DNA of 64,000 nucleotides, from assembly GCA_965261315.1 (NCBI GenBank), contig CBDHDM010000006.1:1-64000 (forward strand), written 5' to 3'. The notes under the pieces are model-generated. The model was not told the origin of the DNA, did not search any database, and was given only the letters and a program-made list of their open reading frames with translations. Both the position numbers and the translations under genes were made by a program. Position 1 is the first letter of the stretch. Each line of letters opens with the position of its first letter. Shown here one piece after another: positions 53,101 through 61,547 of the stretch. Source of the stretch: Endozoicomonas sp965261315. Its GTDB lineage: Bacteria > Pseudomonadota > Gammaproteobacteria > Pseudomonadales > Endozoicomonadaceae.

Positions 53101-53885
53101 CGTAATTCTGTGGCGCCCAGCGCGCAGTTTAATCCGACGGAAATGGGTTCAGCATGCTCAATGGCATTCCAGAAGGCCTCTGTCGTCTGACCGGACAGTG
53201 TTCGTCCGGAGGCATCGGTAATCGTACCGGAAATCATGATTGGGAGAGAGAAGCCCAGCTGATCAAACAGGTCTTTGACCGCATAGATCGCAGCTTTGGC
53301 ATTCAGCGTGTCAAAAATCGTTTCAATCAACAGAATATCAGAACCCCCTTCGATCAGTGCCAGAGCCGCTTGCTGATAGGCAGTCACCAATTCATTAAAG
53401 CTGGTATTGCGATAGCCGGGATTATTAACATCGGGTGAGATGGAGGCTGTACGGTTGGTTGGTCCTAAAACACCCGCAACAAATCGGGGCTTGTCCGGGT
53501 TGGCTCTGGTGAACTCATCAGCCACTTCACGGGCCAGACGTGCCGCTTCCCGGTTGATTTCTGGCACCAGGTCTTCCATCTGGTAATCCGCCATGGCAAT
53601 GGTGCTGGCATTGAAGGTGTTGGTTTCGAGTATATCTGCACCGGCTTCGAGATAATCCCGGTGAATCTGTTGAATGATATCCGGACGTGTCAGCACCAGG
53701 AGGTCGTTGTTGCCCTTTACATCACAAGTATGACTGGCAAAGCGTTCGCCACGATAATCGGTTTCCCCCAGTTTATAGCCCTGAATCATGGTACCCATGG
53801 CACCATCAAGAATCAGAATCTTTCTTTTCAGATGTTGTTGTAGTTCAGTGAGGGCTTTTATTTGTTGTGGCGTAGCTTGCAGCAT
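50163..53885 (-). CDS. metH: cobalamin-dependent methionine synthase
   Basis: MetH transfers the methyl group of 5-methyl-tetrahydrofolate to homocysteine through methylcobalamin. The 1240-residue protein has all four modules: homocysteine-binding barrel (1 to about 340; ILDGAMGTMIQ, zinc Cys in GLNCALG and NIIGGCCGTSP), pterin-binding barrel (about 350-640; INVGERCNVTGSARF, DINMDEGMLD), cobalamin cap and Rossmann domain (about 650-900; DVHDIGKNIVGVVLACN, with the His ligand in DxHxxG) and the AdoMet reactivation domain (to the end; AEAFAECMHERVRKEYW, GIRPAPGYPACPDHTEK). Length is close to E. coli (1227). No B12 riboswitch is evident in the short upstream gap. Confidence 0.98.
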   Translation of the reverse strand: MLQATPQQIKALTELQQHLKRKILILDGAMGTMIQGYKLGETDYRGERFASHTCDVKGNNDLLVLTRPDIIQQIHRDYLEAGADILETNTFNASTIAMADYQMEDLVPEINREAARLAREVADEFTRANPDKPRFVAGVLGPTNRTASISPDVNNPGYRNTSFNELVTAYQQAALALIEGGSDILLIETIFDTLNAKAAIYAVKDLFDQLGFSLPIMISGTITDASGRTLSGQTTEAFWNAIEHAEPISVGLNCALGATELRPYLEELSNCAGTWISAHPNAGLPNAFGEYDQTPEEMAEIVAEFAQAGLVNIIGGCCGTSPAHIKAIADRVANITHRKIPEIPVACRLSGLEPFNIDNNSLFINVGERCNVTGSARFKRLIIEEDYDTALDVARDQVENGAQVIDINMDEGMLDAKSAMVTFLNLVASEPDISKVPVMVDSSKWEVIESGLQCIQGKGIVNSISLKEGEETFRRQARLCRNYGAAVVVMAFDEQGQADTEARKIEICQRSYDILVNDIGFPPQDIIFDPNIFAVATGIDEHNNYAVDFINAVQFIRDNLPHAMSSGGVSNVSFSFRGNNPVREAIHAVFLYHAIKTGLTMGIVNAGQLEIYEEIPKELRDKVEDVILNRSNDATEALLAIAENYRAGGTAEKKAEDLAWREWPVNKRLEHALVKGITTYIIEDAEAARIEASRPIEVIEGPLMDGMNVVGDLFSAGKMFLPQVVKSARVMKQAVSHLVPFIEKQRAEEEKGESARSNGKILMATVKGDVHDIGKNIVGVVLACNNFEVIDLGVMVPCETILKTAIEENVDIIGLSGLITPSLDEMVHVASEMQRQGINLPLMIGGATTSRAHTAVKIEPKFQDNLAIYVTDASRSVGISTRLMSDTLKPALVEETRTEYEKIRIRHEKRNNKRALLTYAEAVDNAFKPNWKSYEPPKPAFTGVKVFADYPLADLVNYIDWTPFFITWDLAGKFPAILKDEVVGEAATSLYDDARQMLDKLISEKLISARAAIGFWPANQVNHDDIILYTDEARTDVKALLHHLRQQAPKPEDKPNYSLSDFVAPESSGLPDYVGGFITTAGIGAEKLAKAYENAGDDYNSIMVKALADRLAEAFAECMHERVRKEYWAYASNEQFSNDELIKEKYTGIRPAPGYPACPDHTEKATLFTLLSGEENAGVSLTEHFAMMPAASVSGWYFSHPEAKYFGLGKIDKDQLEAYAERKGWSLEEAERWLRPNLAD

Positions 53886-54009
53886 GGATAGCAGACCAAT
53901 GATTATTCGTTCTGGTCGGCAATGGTATCAGAAAGGTCGGGATTTGTACCTAGAAAGCCAGAACAAAAGTTCCAGCTTTCAGTGGGTGGACTCTCGGTAC
54001 TTTATCTGT

Positions 54010-54447
54010 CTATTTATCGATAGAAACCTGTTCGATTGCAACACCATTCTCACGACAGAACTGTGACAGCTCTTCCTGAGGGTTGCGATCGTATTGCACA
54101 TCATAAACGATACGTGCAACACCCGCTGCCAGCAGATTTTTGGTGCACTGATCACAGGGACTGTGGGTTACATAAGCGGTGGCACCTTCGATAGGTGTAC
54201 CCAGTCTTGCTGCCCATATTACGGCATTGAGTTCAGCATGGATTTCATGTCTGAGAGACCAGGGGTGGTGTTCTTCGTATTCGGCTTCATTGCAGTTGAT
54301 GTAGCCGGAAGGTGTGCCATTAACACCGGTAGAGAGTACCCGTCCATCCTTTACCAGCAGGCAGCCCACCTGAAGGCGCACACACTTTGATAATTTGGCC
54401 AGGGAGTGGGCCATCTCCATGTAAACGGTATCGCTCATAAATGACAA
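54010..54447 (-). CDS. dCMP deaminase-family zinc enzyme
   Basis: A 145-residue cytidine/deoxycytidylate deaminase-type enzyme. The zinc and proton-shuttle motif is HAELNAV (in HEIHAELNAVIWAAR) with SPCDQCTKNLLAAG. KCVRLQVGCLLVKDGRVLSTGVNGTPSGYINCNE is the usual ComEB/dCMP deaminase front part. It supplies dUMP for thymidylate synthesis, or has a ComEB-like role. Single gene between metH and the Bcr/CflA pump. Confidence 0.92.
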   Translation of the reverse strand: MSFMSDTVYMEMAHSLAKLSKCVRLQVGCLLVKDGRVLSTGVNGTPSGYINCNEAEYEEHHPWSLRHEIHAELNAVIWAARLGTPIEGATAYVTHSPCDQCTKNLLAAGVARIVYDVQYDRNPQEELSQFCRENGVAIEQVSIDK

Positions 54448-54465
54448 GGACCTGAAACAGTTCTA

Positions 54466-54496
54466 TAAAAAACGGGTATGGCAGGGGGCCATACCC
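54466..54496 (-). terminator. terminator of the Bcr/CflA-type transporter gene
   Basis: On the minus strand GGGTATGGC (from 54496) pairs with GCCATACCC across a five-base loop, followed by G and six T. A strong intrinsic terminator 18 bases after the stop. Confidence 0.92.
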
Positions 54497-54514
54497 ATTT
54501 TGATATTAACAGAT

Positions 54515-55729
54515 TCAGGCTGCCTGTGGAGTGGCTTCTGACACATCATTGGTTTTCATCAGGCAGAAACCGGAGATGGCGACAGCGACCAGCGTAATGG
54601 CGGATAAAGACAGGGTTCCTGCTTCTGGCAGGAAGCTGATCAGGGCACTGATCAGAGTCGCCAGTAACATTTCAATAAAGAAAATAAGGCCAGCCGCCGT
54701 GCCCATATTCTCCTTCATATGCTCAGTCGCTCTGGCCTGGCAGAGTGGCATGAACAGACCGAGGCCTAACTCGTAAATAGCAATACCAGCAACATAACCG
54801 GTAATCGACTGGCCGTCAGTTAATAAGCCGCTGCCCAGAGATACCATGGCTCCGACAATTAAAAGCGTTCCTGCCATCAACGTACTCTGACTTCTGCTCA
54901 TGCTTGCCGTTAATTTAGGCCCCATGGAAGCACTCAACAGATAGCTGGCAATAGCGACAGCAAAGAGGTAACCATAAGTGGCTGGCGAGATACCCAGCTG
55001 GCCGATAAGCACGAATGAACCGCCGGCGACGAATACAAAGGCCCCGGCAAATGCAGCACCGGCAGCGATAGTAAAGCGCAGGTAGCGGGCGTCTGTCAGC
55101 ACTGCTTTATAACCGGCAATGACAGAGGTACGAGTTGCTGTATCAGCCGTCTTTTCCTGCTTCTTCTCAGGCAAAAGCATCAGTGCGATCATTGCAATCA
55201 CAGCCATGGCTGCCATCGCATAAAAACTGTACTGCCAGCCTGCATACTCCTGAAGATAACCGCCAGCAATAGGGGCAGCCATCGGGGCAATGGTCAGACA
55301 GCCGCCAATATAGGCCAGCATTTTAACTTCCATCTGGTCCTGGTAATAATCCCGGGCCATCATCCGAGCGACAGCGGTTCCAAAGCAGCCAAAAATTGCC
55401 TGGGCAAAACGTGCAGCGATAAATACATGAATACTGTCGGTTAACAGCGTAATGCCAGTGGCCACCAGGTAGAGAGAGTATCCAAAAATCAGTGTTTTTT
55501 TGCGGCCCAGGCGGTCAGCTAGGGGGCCTACGATCAACATGGACAGAGAAAAGCCCAGCATAAACAGGCCGACGCTCCACTGAGCGATTGCAGAAGTTGT
55601 ACCGAAATAATCGGTAATCGCCGGGAGTGATGGCGTGAAAATATCAATGGACACAGGTCCTACCACCGCAAACAGCGTCAGGATTATCAATACAAAAGCG
55701 GGGTATTTATCAGGATTCAGGTGCCGCAT
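54515..55729 (-). CDS. Bcr/CflA-family MFS drug efflux transporter
   Basis: A 404-residue, twelve-helix DHA1 transporter. FAVVGPVSIDIFTPSLPAITDYFGTTSAIAQWSVGLFMLGFSLSMLIVGPLADRLGRKKTLIFGYSLY contains the D-x-x-x-P-x-x-P motif of Bcr/CflA and motif A GPLADRLGRKK. AIFGCFGTAVARMMARD and IGGCLTIAPMAAPIAGGYLQ (motif C-like) follow. Proton-driven export of drugs or metabolites; the substrate is unknown. Confidence 0.93.
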   Translation of the reverse strand: MRHLNPDKYPAFVLIILTLFAVVGPVSIDIFTPSLPAITDYFGTTSAIAQWSVGLFMLGFSLSMLIVGPLADRLGRKKTLIFGYSLYLVATGITLLTDSIHVFIAARFAQAIFGCFGTAVARMMARDYYQDQMEVKMLAYIGGCLTIAPMAAPIAGGYLQEYAGWQYSFYAMAAMAVIAMIALMLLPEKKQEKTADTATRTSVIAGYKAVLTDARYLRFTIAAGAAFAGAFVFVAGGSFVLIGQLGISPATYGYLFAVAIASYLLSASMGPKLTASMSRSQSTLMAGTLLIVGAMVSLGSGLLTDGQSITGYVAGIAIYELGLGLFMPLCQARATEHMKENMGTAAGLIFFIEMLLATLISALISFLPEAGTLSLSAITLVAVAISGFCLMKTNDVSEATPQAA

Positions 55730-55994
55730 GATGGTCCATTCTTAAGAAAAAGAGTGAAATGAAAAGTGCGATGAAAAAGTAGAGTGGGAGAATGCGATAT
55801 GTCCGCTATCTGAACAATCCGTGTTTATGCCGATTTTCTATCCAAAAACACCACACATATATCAGGAACCCCAGTCATTCTAAGAGTAGCGGTGTTTTAT
55901 CAAAGAGTTGTTACTGAATAACTGCATTTTTATCCGGTCTGGTTATATATGGATATGTTACTATCTCGCTCAGATAATTCATGGAGTGAGTCAC

Positions 55995-57044
55995 TTGGAT
56001 TTTCTTAAAACAACCATGCGTTTTTTTCATAACCAGTTTCTGAAATTGAGCTGGTTGGCACTGCTGTTGGTGTTACTTGGACATTTTGCTTTCTCCTGGA
56101 GTCTGATGTGGCTGGCTGGGGAAGAGGGCTTACTGAGTCCCGCTCAATGGCTTTATTTTTATGTGACAACATCGACCACTGTCGGTTATGGCGATCTTAG
56201 CCCGGGCAGCGAGCTGGGCCGGGTATTGGCTGCACTGTTCATTTTGCCGGGTGGTGTTGTTTTCTTTGCGGCGGTACTTGGGAAACTGTCATCTTTTTTT
56301 ATTACGGTATGGAGAAAAGGAATGCAGGGCAGGGGCGATTTCTCAGGATTGGAAAACCACATTGTTATATTTGGCTGGCACCGTAATCAAACGCCAAAAA
56401 TGGTTGAGCTGATATTTGGTGATACTCGCCGGGAGAATCGCAAGGTATTGCTTTGTACAAGCCAGGAGATGGAGAACCCCTTTCCGGAACAAGTGTTGTT
56501 TATTCGTGGAGAAAGTCTTAATGATCCCGCGCTGATCCAGCGGACGGGGATTGAAAATGCTGCAAGGGTTATTGTCTTTCGGGATACGGATGATCAGACG
56601 CTGGCGACCTGCCTTACTATCGCTGCGACTCGAACGAAGGCACATATTGTAGCCTGGTTTGAAAATGACCAGATGGTTAACCTGCTGCACTCTCACTGCC
56701 CACAAATTGAATGCCACGGCAATATTTCCATGGAGCTGCTGGTTCGTTCAGCCCAGGATCCGGGATCATCACGCCTGCAGCAGCAACTGTTGTCGACACT
56801 CATTGGGCCCACGCAATACAGCGTTCGTGTACCAGAGAACTTTGCGGGTACCACATTTGGTCGTCTGCTGAAGTTTTTCAAGGTCAATCATGAAGCAATT
56901 GCCCTGGGCGTTGCGGATTCAGCGACAGGTAATGACCTTAAGCTCAACCCCGGTAGTGCGGAGGTCGTCAATGCCGGTCAGGTGATCTACTATATGTCAG
57001 CCCAGCGTATCCACAGAAATGAAATCCAGTGGGACAAGTTGTAA
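55995..57044 (+). CDS. potassium channel with RCK/TrkA-N domain
   Basis: A two-helix K+ channel: LALLLVLLGHFAFSWSLMWL, pore loop with the selectivity filter TTSTTVGYGDLSP, and a second helix (FILPGGVVFFAAVLGKL). A cytoplasmic RCK-type NAD-binding domain follows (NHIVIFGWHRNQTPKMVELIF, then VLFIRGESLNDPALIQRTGIENAARVIVFRDTDDQTLATCL) and a C-terminal subdomain. I prefer the TTG at 55995 because GGAG lies eight bases before it; ATG 56016 is the next choice. The open frame to 55908 has no ribosome site. Confidence 0.88.
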   Translation: MDFLKTTMRFFHNQFLKLSWLALLLVLLGHFAFSWSLMWLAGEEGLLSPAQWLYFYVTTSTTVGYGDLSPGSELGRVLAALFILPGGVVFFAAVLGKLSSFFITVWRKGMQGRGDFSGLENHIVIFGWHRNQTPKMVELIFGDTRRENRKVLLCTSQEMENPFPEQVLFIRGESLNDPALIQRTGIENAARVIVFRDTDDQTLATCLTIAATRTKAHIVAWFENDQMVNLLHSHCPQIECHGNISMELLVRSAQDPGSSRLQQQLLSTLIGPTQYSVRVPENFAGTTFGRLLKFFKVNHEAIALGVADSATGNDLKLNPGSAEVVNAGQVIYYMSAQRIHRNEIQWDKL

Positions 57045-57238
57045 CGGATAAAAAAATCTGTCCTATACTGCTGCGGTAGAAGAAATTTGTCGTTACTGTT
57101 TTGTTTAGAGTAACGCTTGATATTCTTACCGTGGCTGAACCTACTGGTTATTCTCCGTTTGTCTGTTCTCTTCATACTGATACGCCAGTTGCTTTCAAAC
57201 GATGGCCATGGGTTTCTGATTAATTGAGGATACAGGTC

Positions 57239-57394
57239 GTGAGTGAAAGCTCCACTAGCCAACGCCAGGAATATAAGGCGCTGGCTCTGGTTATTGTCGT
57301 ATTTTTCCCTCTATTAACCATCATGCTGATCAGCAGTTATGGATTTCTGGTCTGGTTCTCGCAGTTAATTCTTGGTCCCCCTGGTCATGGCTAA
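57239..57394 (+). CDS. torE: TorE/NapE-family small membrane protein
   Basis: A 51-residue gene with GTG start at 57239, preceded by GAGGA at nine bases. The product VSESSTSQRQEYKALALV continues into a single membrane helix and ends YGFLVWFSQLILGPPGHG. The FP-x-L-x-x-x-x-I-x-x-x-Y-G-F-x-V-W-x-x-Q-x-x-x-G-P-P-G-H ending is the NapE/TorE signature. In Shewanella torE heads the torECAD operon, and here it lies 136 bases before torC. Its precise role is unknown. Confidence 0.88.
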   Translation: MSESSTSQRQEYKALALVIVVFFPLLTIMLISSYGFLVWFSQLILGPPGHG

Positions 57395-57530
57395 TGAGCT
57401 TCTATTGGCACGGTGCAGTATAGGTTTTGTCGTCTTAATAAGTCCGTATGCAGCCAGTGTCAGGTAGTAAATGGTTGCAACCGTCCGTTTTACGAGCCAC
57501 TAAGTCACGTAAACTGATGTCAGTAGAACT

Positions 57531-58796
57531 ATGATTCGCAGACTTATTCAAAACATTTTCAGGTATTTGAAAGAACTTTGGCAAACCTTGTCCCGGCCAG
57601 CGCAATACTTGAGCCTGGGCACTATTGCGATTGCTTCGTTCTTGATGGGCATTATTTTCTGGGGTGGCTTTAATACAGCACTTGAAGCAACCAATACAGA
57701 AGCTTTCTGCATTTCCTGCCATGAAATGCGGGATAACGTATACCAGGAACTAAAAGGTACGGTTCACTGGAGTAACCACTCGGGGGTCAGGGCCACCTGT
57801 CCGGACTGCCATGTTCCTCATAACTGGACCAATAAAATTGCCCGTAAAATGCAGGCTTCCAAAGAGGTGTGGGGAATGATTTTTGGCACTATCAATACAC
57901 CTGAAAAGTTTGAAGCTAAGCGTCTGGAGCTGGCCTCTCACGAGTGGGCGAGACTATCAGCGAATAAATCGCTGGAATGTAAAAACTGTCACAGCTACGC
58001 CAGTATGAAATGGGAAGATATGTCGCCCCTTGCCGCAAAGCAGATGAAAGCGGCAGCAGAAAGAGATCAGAGCTGTATCGATTGTCATAAGGGCATTGCC
58101 CATCACCTGCCATCAACGGATGGTCGATCTCATCAATTACTCACCGCCGTTAATATCAGTGTGCCTGAGGTCGGGAAAAATTATTACGTAGTACTCCAGA
58201 AGCCGATGTTCATGAATGCTACCAGTAAAGAAGAGGCGGGCATGCTGAATATTGCAACGGAGATTGCAGTGACGGATAAGAGTGACGGGCGGGTTGAGTT
58301 CCGGCTGGAAGGCTGGCGGAAACGGATTGGTACCGGTCGAATCATTAATGAAGATTTTGGGATCAATATTAAAGAAGCTGAGCTGACGAAAGAGGCAGCT
58401 CAATCCGATGCTGTGGTTAACGTTCTGGAGGAAAAGGTTGATGATGTGACAGGCCTTACCTGGCAAAAGGTGACGGTTGATTTGTGGACGAATGACAGTG
58501 AGTTGACAGATAACGTATCCGGTATGTGGGAGTTTGCCAGCACAACCTATCGGGAATCATGCAGTCAGTGCCATAGCCAGCCTGAAGTCGCTCACTTTGA
58601 TGCCAATACCTGGCCAGGTATGTTCAATGGAATGATTGCCTTTGTGAATATGGATGACGATACGCAGAACCTGGTACTGAAATATCTCCAATTGCATTCA
58701 TCCACCTATGCCGGGTCACATGCGCAGATAGATGATCAACATAATCAGAGTGCAAAGAATCCTGAAACAGCATTGCCACTGGCAAAACGACAGTAG
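57531..58796 (+). CDS. torC: pentaheme c-type cytochrome TorC
   Basis: TorC takes electrons from menaquinol and gives them to TorA. The 421-residue protein has an N-terminal membrane anchor (LSLGTIAIASFLMGIIFWGGF, about 28-48), an NapC/NirT-type tetraheme part with CISCH (60), CPDCH (90), CKNCH (150) and CIDCH (182), and a C-terminal monoheme module with CSQCH (about 345). Five CxxCH is the TorC/TorY count, and the length (about 390 in E. coli TorC) fits. torA follows 38 bases later. Confidence 0.96.
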   Translation: MIRRLIQNIFRYLKELWQTLSRPAQYLSLGTIAIASFLMGIIFWGGFNTALEATNTEAFCISCHEMRDNVYQELKGTVHWSNHSGVRATCPDCHVPHNWTNKIARKMQASKEVWGMIFGTINTPEKFEAKRLELASHEWARLSANKSLECKNCHSYASMKWEDMSPLAAKQMKAAAERDQSCIDCHKGIAHHLPSTDGRSHQLLTAVNISVPEVGKNYYVVLQKPMFMNATSKEEAGMLNIATEIAVTDKSDGRVEFRLEGWRKRIGTGRIINEDFGINIKEAELTKEAAQSDAVVNVLEEKVDDVTGLTWQKVTVDLWTNDSELTDNVSGMWEFASTTYRESCSQCHSQPEVAHFDANTWPGMFNGMIAFVNMDDDTQNLVLKYLQLHSSTYAGSHAQIDDQHNQSAKNPETALPLAKRQ

Positions 58797-58834
58797 TCAG
58801 CAGAACCTGAAAGTTGCATGAGGAGAGATTGTTT

Positions 58835-61309
58835 ATGACCATCAAGCGCCGTCGTTTTCTTCAGGGGATGCTGGCTGGCTCATCGGCAGGTATGTTGCCT
58901 TTTTCAATGATAAAGGCGGCGGAAGACAGTGATGACGGGAATGGTGTTCTGGATGATGGCTGGAGAGTAACAGGCTCCCATTTCGGTGCTTTCAAGGCAT
59001 ACAGAGCAAATGGTGTTGTTAAAGAAGTTCGTCCCTTTGAGCTGGACAGAAACCCCACAGAGATGTTGAAAGGTATCCAGGGTTCCATCTACAGCTCGTC
59101 ACGCATCCGGTATCCGATGGTAAGACTGGATTTCCTGAAGAATGGTTATAAATCGGATCGTTCAACGCTGGGCGATAACCGCTATGTCCGTGTTACCTGG
59201 CAGGAAGCCTACAACCTGTTAATCCGTGAGTTGAACCGCGTTCAAACCATGTATGGTCCCTGGGCCTTATATGCTGGGCAGACCGGTTGGCGTGCTACCG
59301 GGCAGTTTCATTCCTGCACTAACCATATGCAGCGGGCGATTGCTTTACATGGCAATTACGTTCGAAAAATTGGTGACTATTCCACGGGGGCCGCACAGGT
59401 CATCCTGCCTTATGTTATTGGCTCCACAGAAGTGTATTCGCAGGGAACCTCCTGGAGCCTGATCCTGGAAAATGCAAACACCATTGTCTTCTGGGCGAAT
59501 GATCCGTTGAAGAACCTTCAGGTAGGCTGGAACTGCGAAACTCACAGTGGCATTGGTTATTTAAAGCAGCTGAAGGCCAAAATCCAGGAAAATAAAATTC
59601 GTGCGATCAGTATTGATCCTACGGTTACCAAGACAGCCGCTTTTCTGGGTATAGAAACGGTCTATGTGAACCCCCAAACCGATGTCCCACTGATGCTGGC
59701 CATTGCCCATGAGATGATTATTAATAAATCCTATGACGCAGAGTTTATTCGGGGGTACTCACTGGGCTTCAAAGAGTTTAAAGCCTATGTGATGGGAAAT
59801 ACGGATAAGACGCCTAAAACACCGGAATGGGCTGAACCGATCTGCGGGGTGCCAAAGGCCAAAATTCGAGAGTTGGCCGGTATTCTGACTACCGGTCAGG
59901 TGCAGATCATGATGGGCTGGTGTATTCAGAGACAACAGCATGGGGAACAGCCGTATTGGATGGCTGTGGTATTGGCCACCATGATTGGGCAGATTGGCCT
60001 GCCCGGTGGTGGTATCAGTTTTGGGCACCATTATTCATCGATAGGAACACCGTCTTCAGGTGGTTCAGGGCCTAATGCATTTCCATTAAACCCTCCCGAA
60101 GGTGTTGAACCTATTTTTGATAATGATGACTTCAACGGTTACTCGAAGGTGATTCCCGTTGCCCGGTGGATTGATGCGATTCTCGAACCGGGGAAAGTCA
60201 TTAACTATAACGGCGGTAAGGTGACGTTGCCGGATCTGAAAATGATCGTGATATCCGGCAATAATCCCTGGCATCACCATCAGGATAAAAACCGGATGAA
60301 AAAAGCATTCCACAAACTGGAATGTGTGGTCACGGTTGATTACGCCTGGAATCCGACCTGCCGATTCTCAGATATCGTTTTTCCTGCCTGCACCCAGTTT
60401 GAACGGCATGACCTTGACCTGTACGGCTCGTACGCCCAGCGGGGAGTCCTTGCCATGCAAAAGCTGGTGGAGCCACTCTTCGAGTCCCGCTCTGACTGGG
60501 AGATCTGGCGGGAGTTCAGTGCCCGTATTGGGCGGCATCAGGAATATACCATGGGGCGTGATGAGTTTACCTGGCTCAACTATTTATACGATGGCTGCCG
60601 TACCAAAAATAAAGGCAAGTTTGAAATGCCAGACTTTCCGACATTCTGGCAGCAGGGCTTTTTTGATTTTGGCGAAGGTAAGCCCTGGGTTCGGCACGCT
60701 GAATTTCGAGATGACCCTGAAATCCACCCGCTTGGCACGCCTTCCGGGTTAATTGAAATCTACAGTCGCAAGATTGCCCGTTACGATTACAGCAATTGTA
60801 AAGGACACCCGGTCTGGATGGAAAAGGAAGAGCGCAGTCATGGTGGCCCCGGTTCTGATCGGTTTCCAATAGCCCTGCAGTCCTGCCATCCAAACAAACG
60901 CCTGCATTCGCAGCTGTGCGATTCCAAAGAGCTTCGTGAGACATACACCGTTCAAGGCCGTGAACCGGTGTATATGAATGCAAAAGATGCCAAAAAGCGG
61001 GGGATTAACGATGGTGATCTGGTTCGGGTGTTTAATGATCGGGGCGAATTGATTGCCGGTGCCAGAGTCTCAGAACGCTATTCACCCAGCGTGGCACGTA
61101 TCCATGAAGGTGCCTGGTACGCACCTGTTAATGCAGAGATAGGCTCGGTTGACACTTACGGAGACCCTAATACTGTGACCCTTGATATTGGTACTTCTGA
61201 CCTGGCTCAATGTTGTTCAGCCTTTACCTGCATTGTTGAGATTGAAAAGTGGCGGGGAACTGCTCCAAAGGTTACCGCTTTTGGTGGTCCAAAGGTTGTT
61301 GAAGTTTAA
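58835..61309 (+). CDS. torA: trimethylamine N-oxide reductase, molybdopterin subunit
   Basis: Periplasmic bis-MGD enzyme reducing TMAO to trimethylamine in anaerobic respiration. From ATG 58835 (GAGGAG upstream) it has 824 residues, like E. coli TorA (848). Twin-arginine signal KRRRFLQGMLAGSSAGMLPF at the N terminus. Conserved blocks: RYPMVRLDFLKNGYKSDRSTLG, TGWRATGQFHSC, YSQGTSWSLILENANTIVFWANDP (Ser ligand to Mo), IGLPGGGISFGHHYSS, LPDLKMIVISGNNPWHHHQD and a C-terminal molybdopterin domain (GREPVYMNAKDAKKRGINDGDLVRVFNDRG). The usual chaperone gene torD does not follow. Confidence 0.96.
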   Translation: MTIKRRRFLQGMLAGSSAGMLPFSMIKAAEDSDDGNGVLDDGWRVTGSHFGAFKAYRANGVVKEVRPFELDRNPTEMLKGIQGSIYSSSRIRYPMVRLDFLKNGYKSDRSTLGDNRYVRVTWQEAYNLLIRELNRVQTMYGPWALYAGQTGWRATGQFHSCTNHMQRAIALHGNYVRKIGDYSTGAAQVILPYVIGSTEVYSQGTSWSLILENANTIVFWANDPLKNLQVGWNCETHSGIGYLKQLKAKIQENKIRAISIDPTVTKTAAFLGIETVYVNPQTDVPLMLAIAHEMIINKSYDAEFIRGYSLGFKEFKAYVMGNTDKTPKTPEWAEPICGVPKAKIRELAGILTTGQVQIMMGWCIQRQQHGEQPYWMAVVLATMIGQIGLPGGGISFGHHYSSIGTPSSGGSGPNAFPLNPPEGVEPIFDNDDFNGYSKVIPVARWIDAILEPGKVINYNGGKVTLPDLKMIVISGNNPWHHHQDKNRMKKAFHKLECVVTVDYAWNPTCRFSDIVFPACTQFERHDLDLYGSYAQRGVLAMQKLVEPLFESRSDWEIWREFSARIGRHQEYTMGRDEFTWLNYLYDGCRTKNKGKFEMPDFPTFWQQGFFDFGEGKPWVRHAEFRDDPEIHPLGTPSGLIEIYSRKIARYDYSNCKGHPVWMEKEERSHGGPGSDRFPIALQSCHPNKRLHSQLCDSKELRETYTVQGREPVYMNAKDAKKRGINDGDLVRVFNDRGELIAGARVSERYSPSVARIHEGAWYAPVNAEIGSVDTYGDPNTVTLDIGTSDLAQCCSAFTCIVEIEKWRGTAPKVTAFGGPKVVEV

Positions 61310-61547
61310 AGATTTATTGGGAAGGGTGGTAGTTGCTAGCGAATGTTGATTTTTAAATGTTTGTTTATTGGGCTTTGCTAGATAAATATAAATATAAAAA
61401 TGAACTTAAATTTTTTATTTTAGTCTTAGTCTCTAACTTTGGCTGTTTTTCGTGTTTTTTTGATACTTAATGGAATTAAAAAAATCGAATTATATTCTAT
61501 TCCAACCTATAACTGGTTTGATCAAATAATAATATGGAGCTCTGATA

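Noticed and set aside
57034..57050. Second Ter-like core GTTGTAAC at the end of the potassium channel gene
   Set aside because: The core includes the TTG-TAA end of the gene and lacks the T before it and the AA after it; probably chance.
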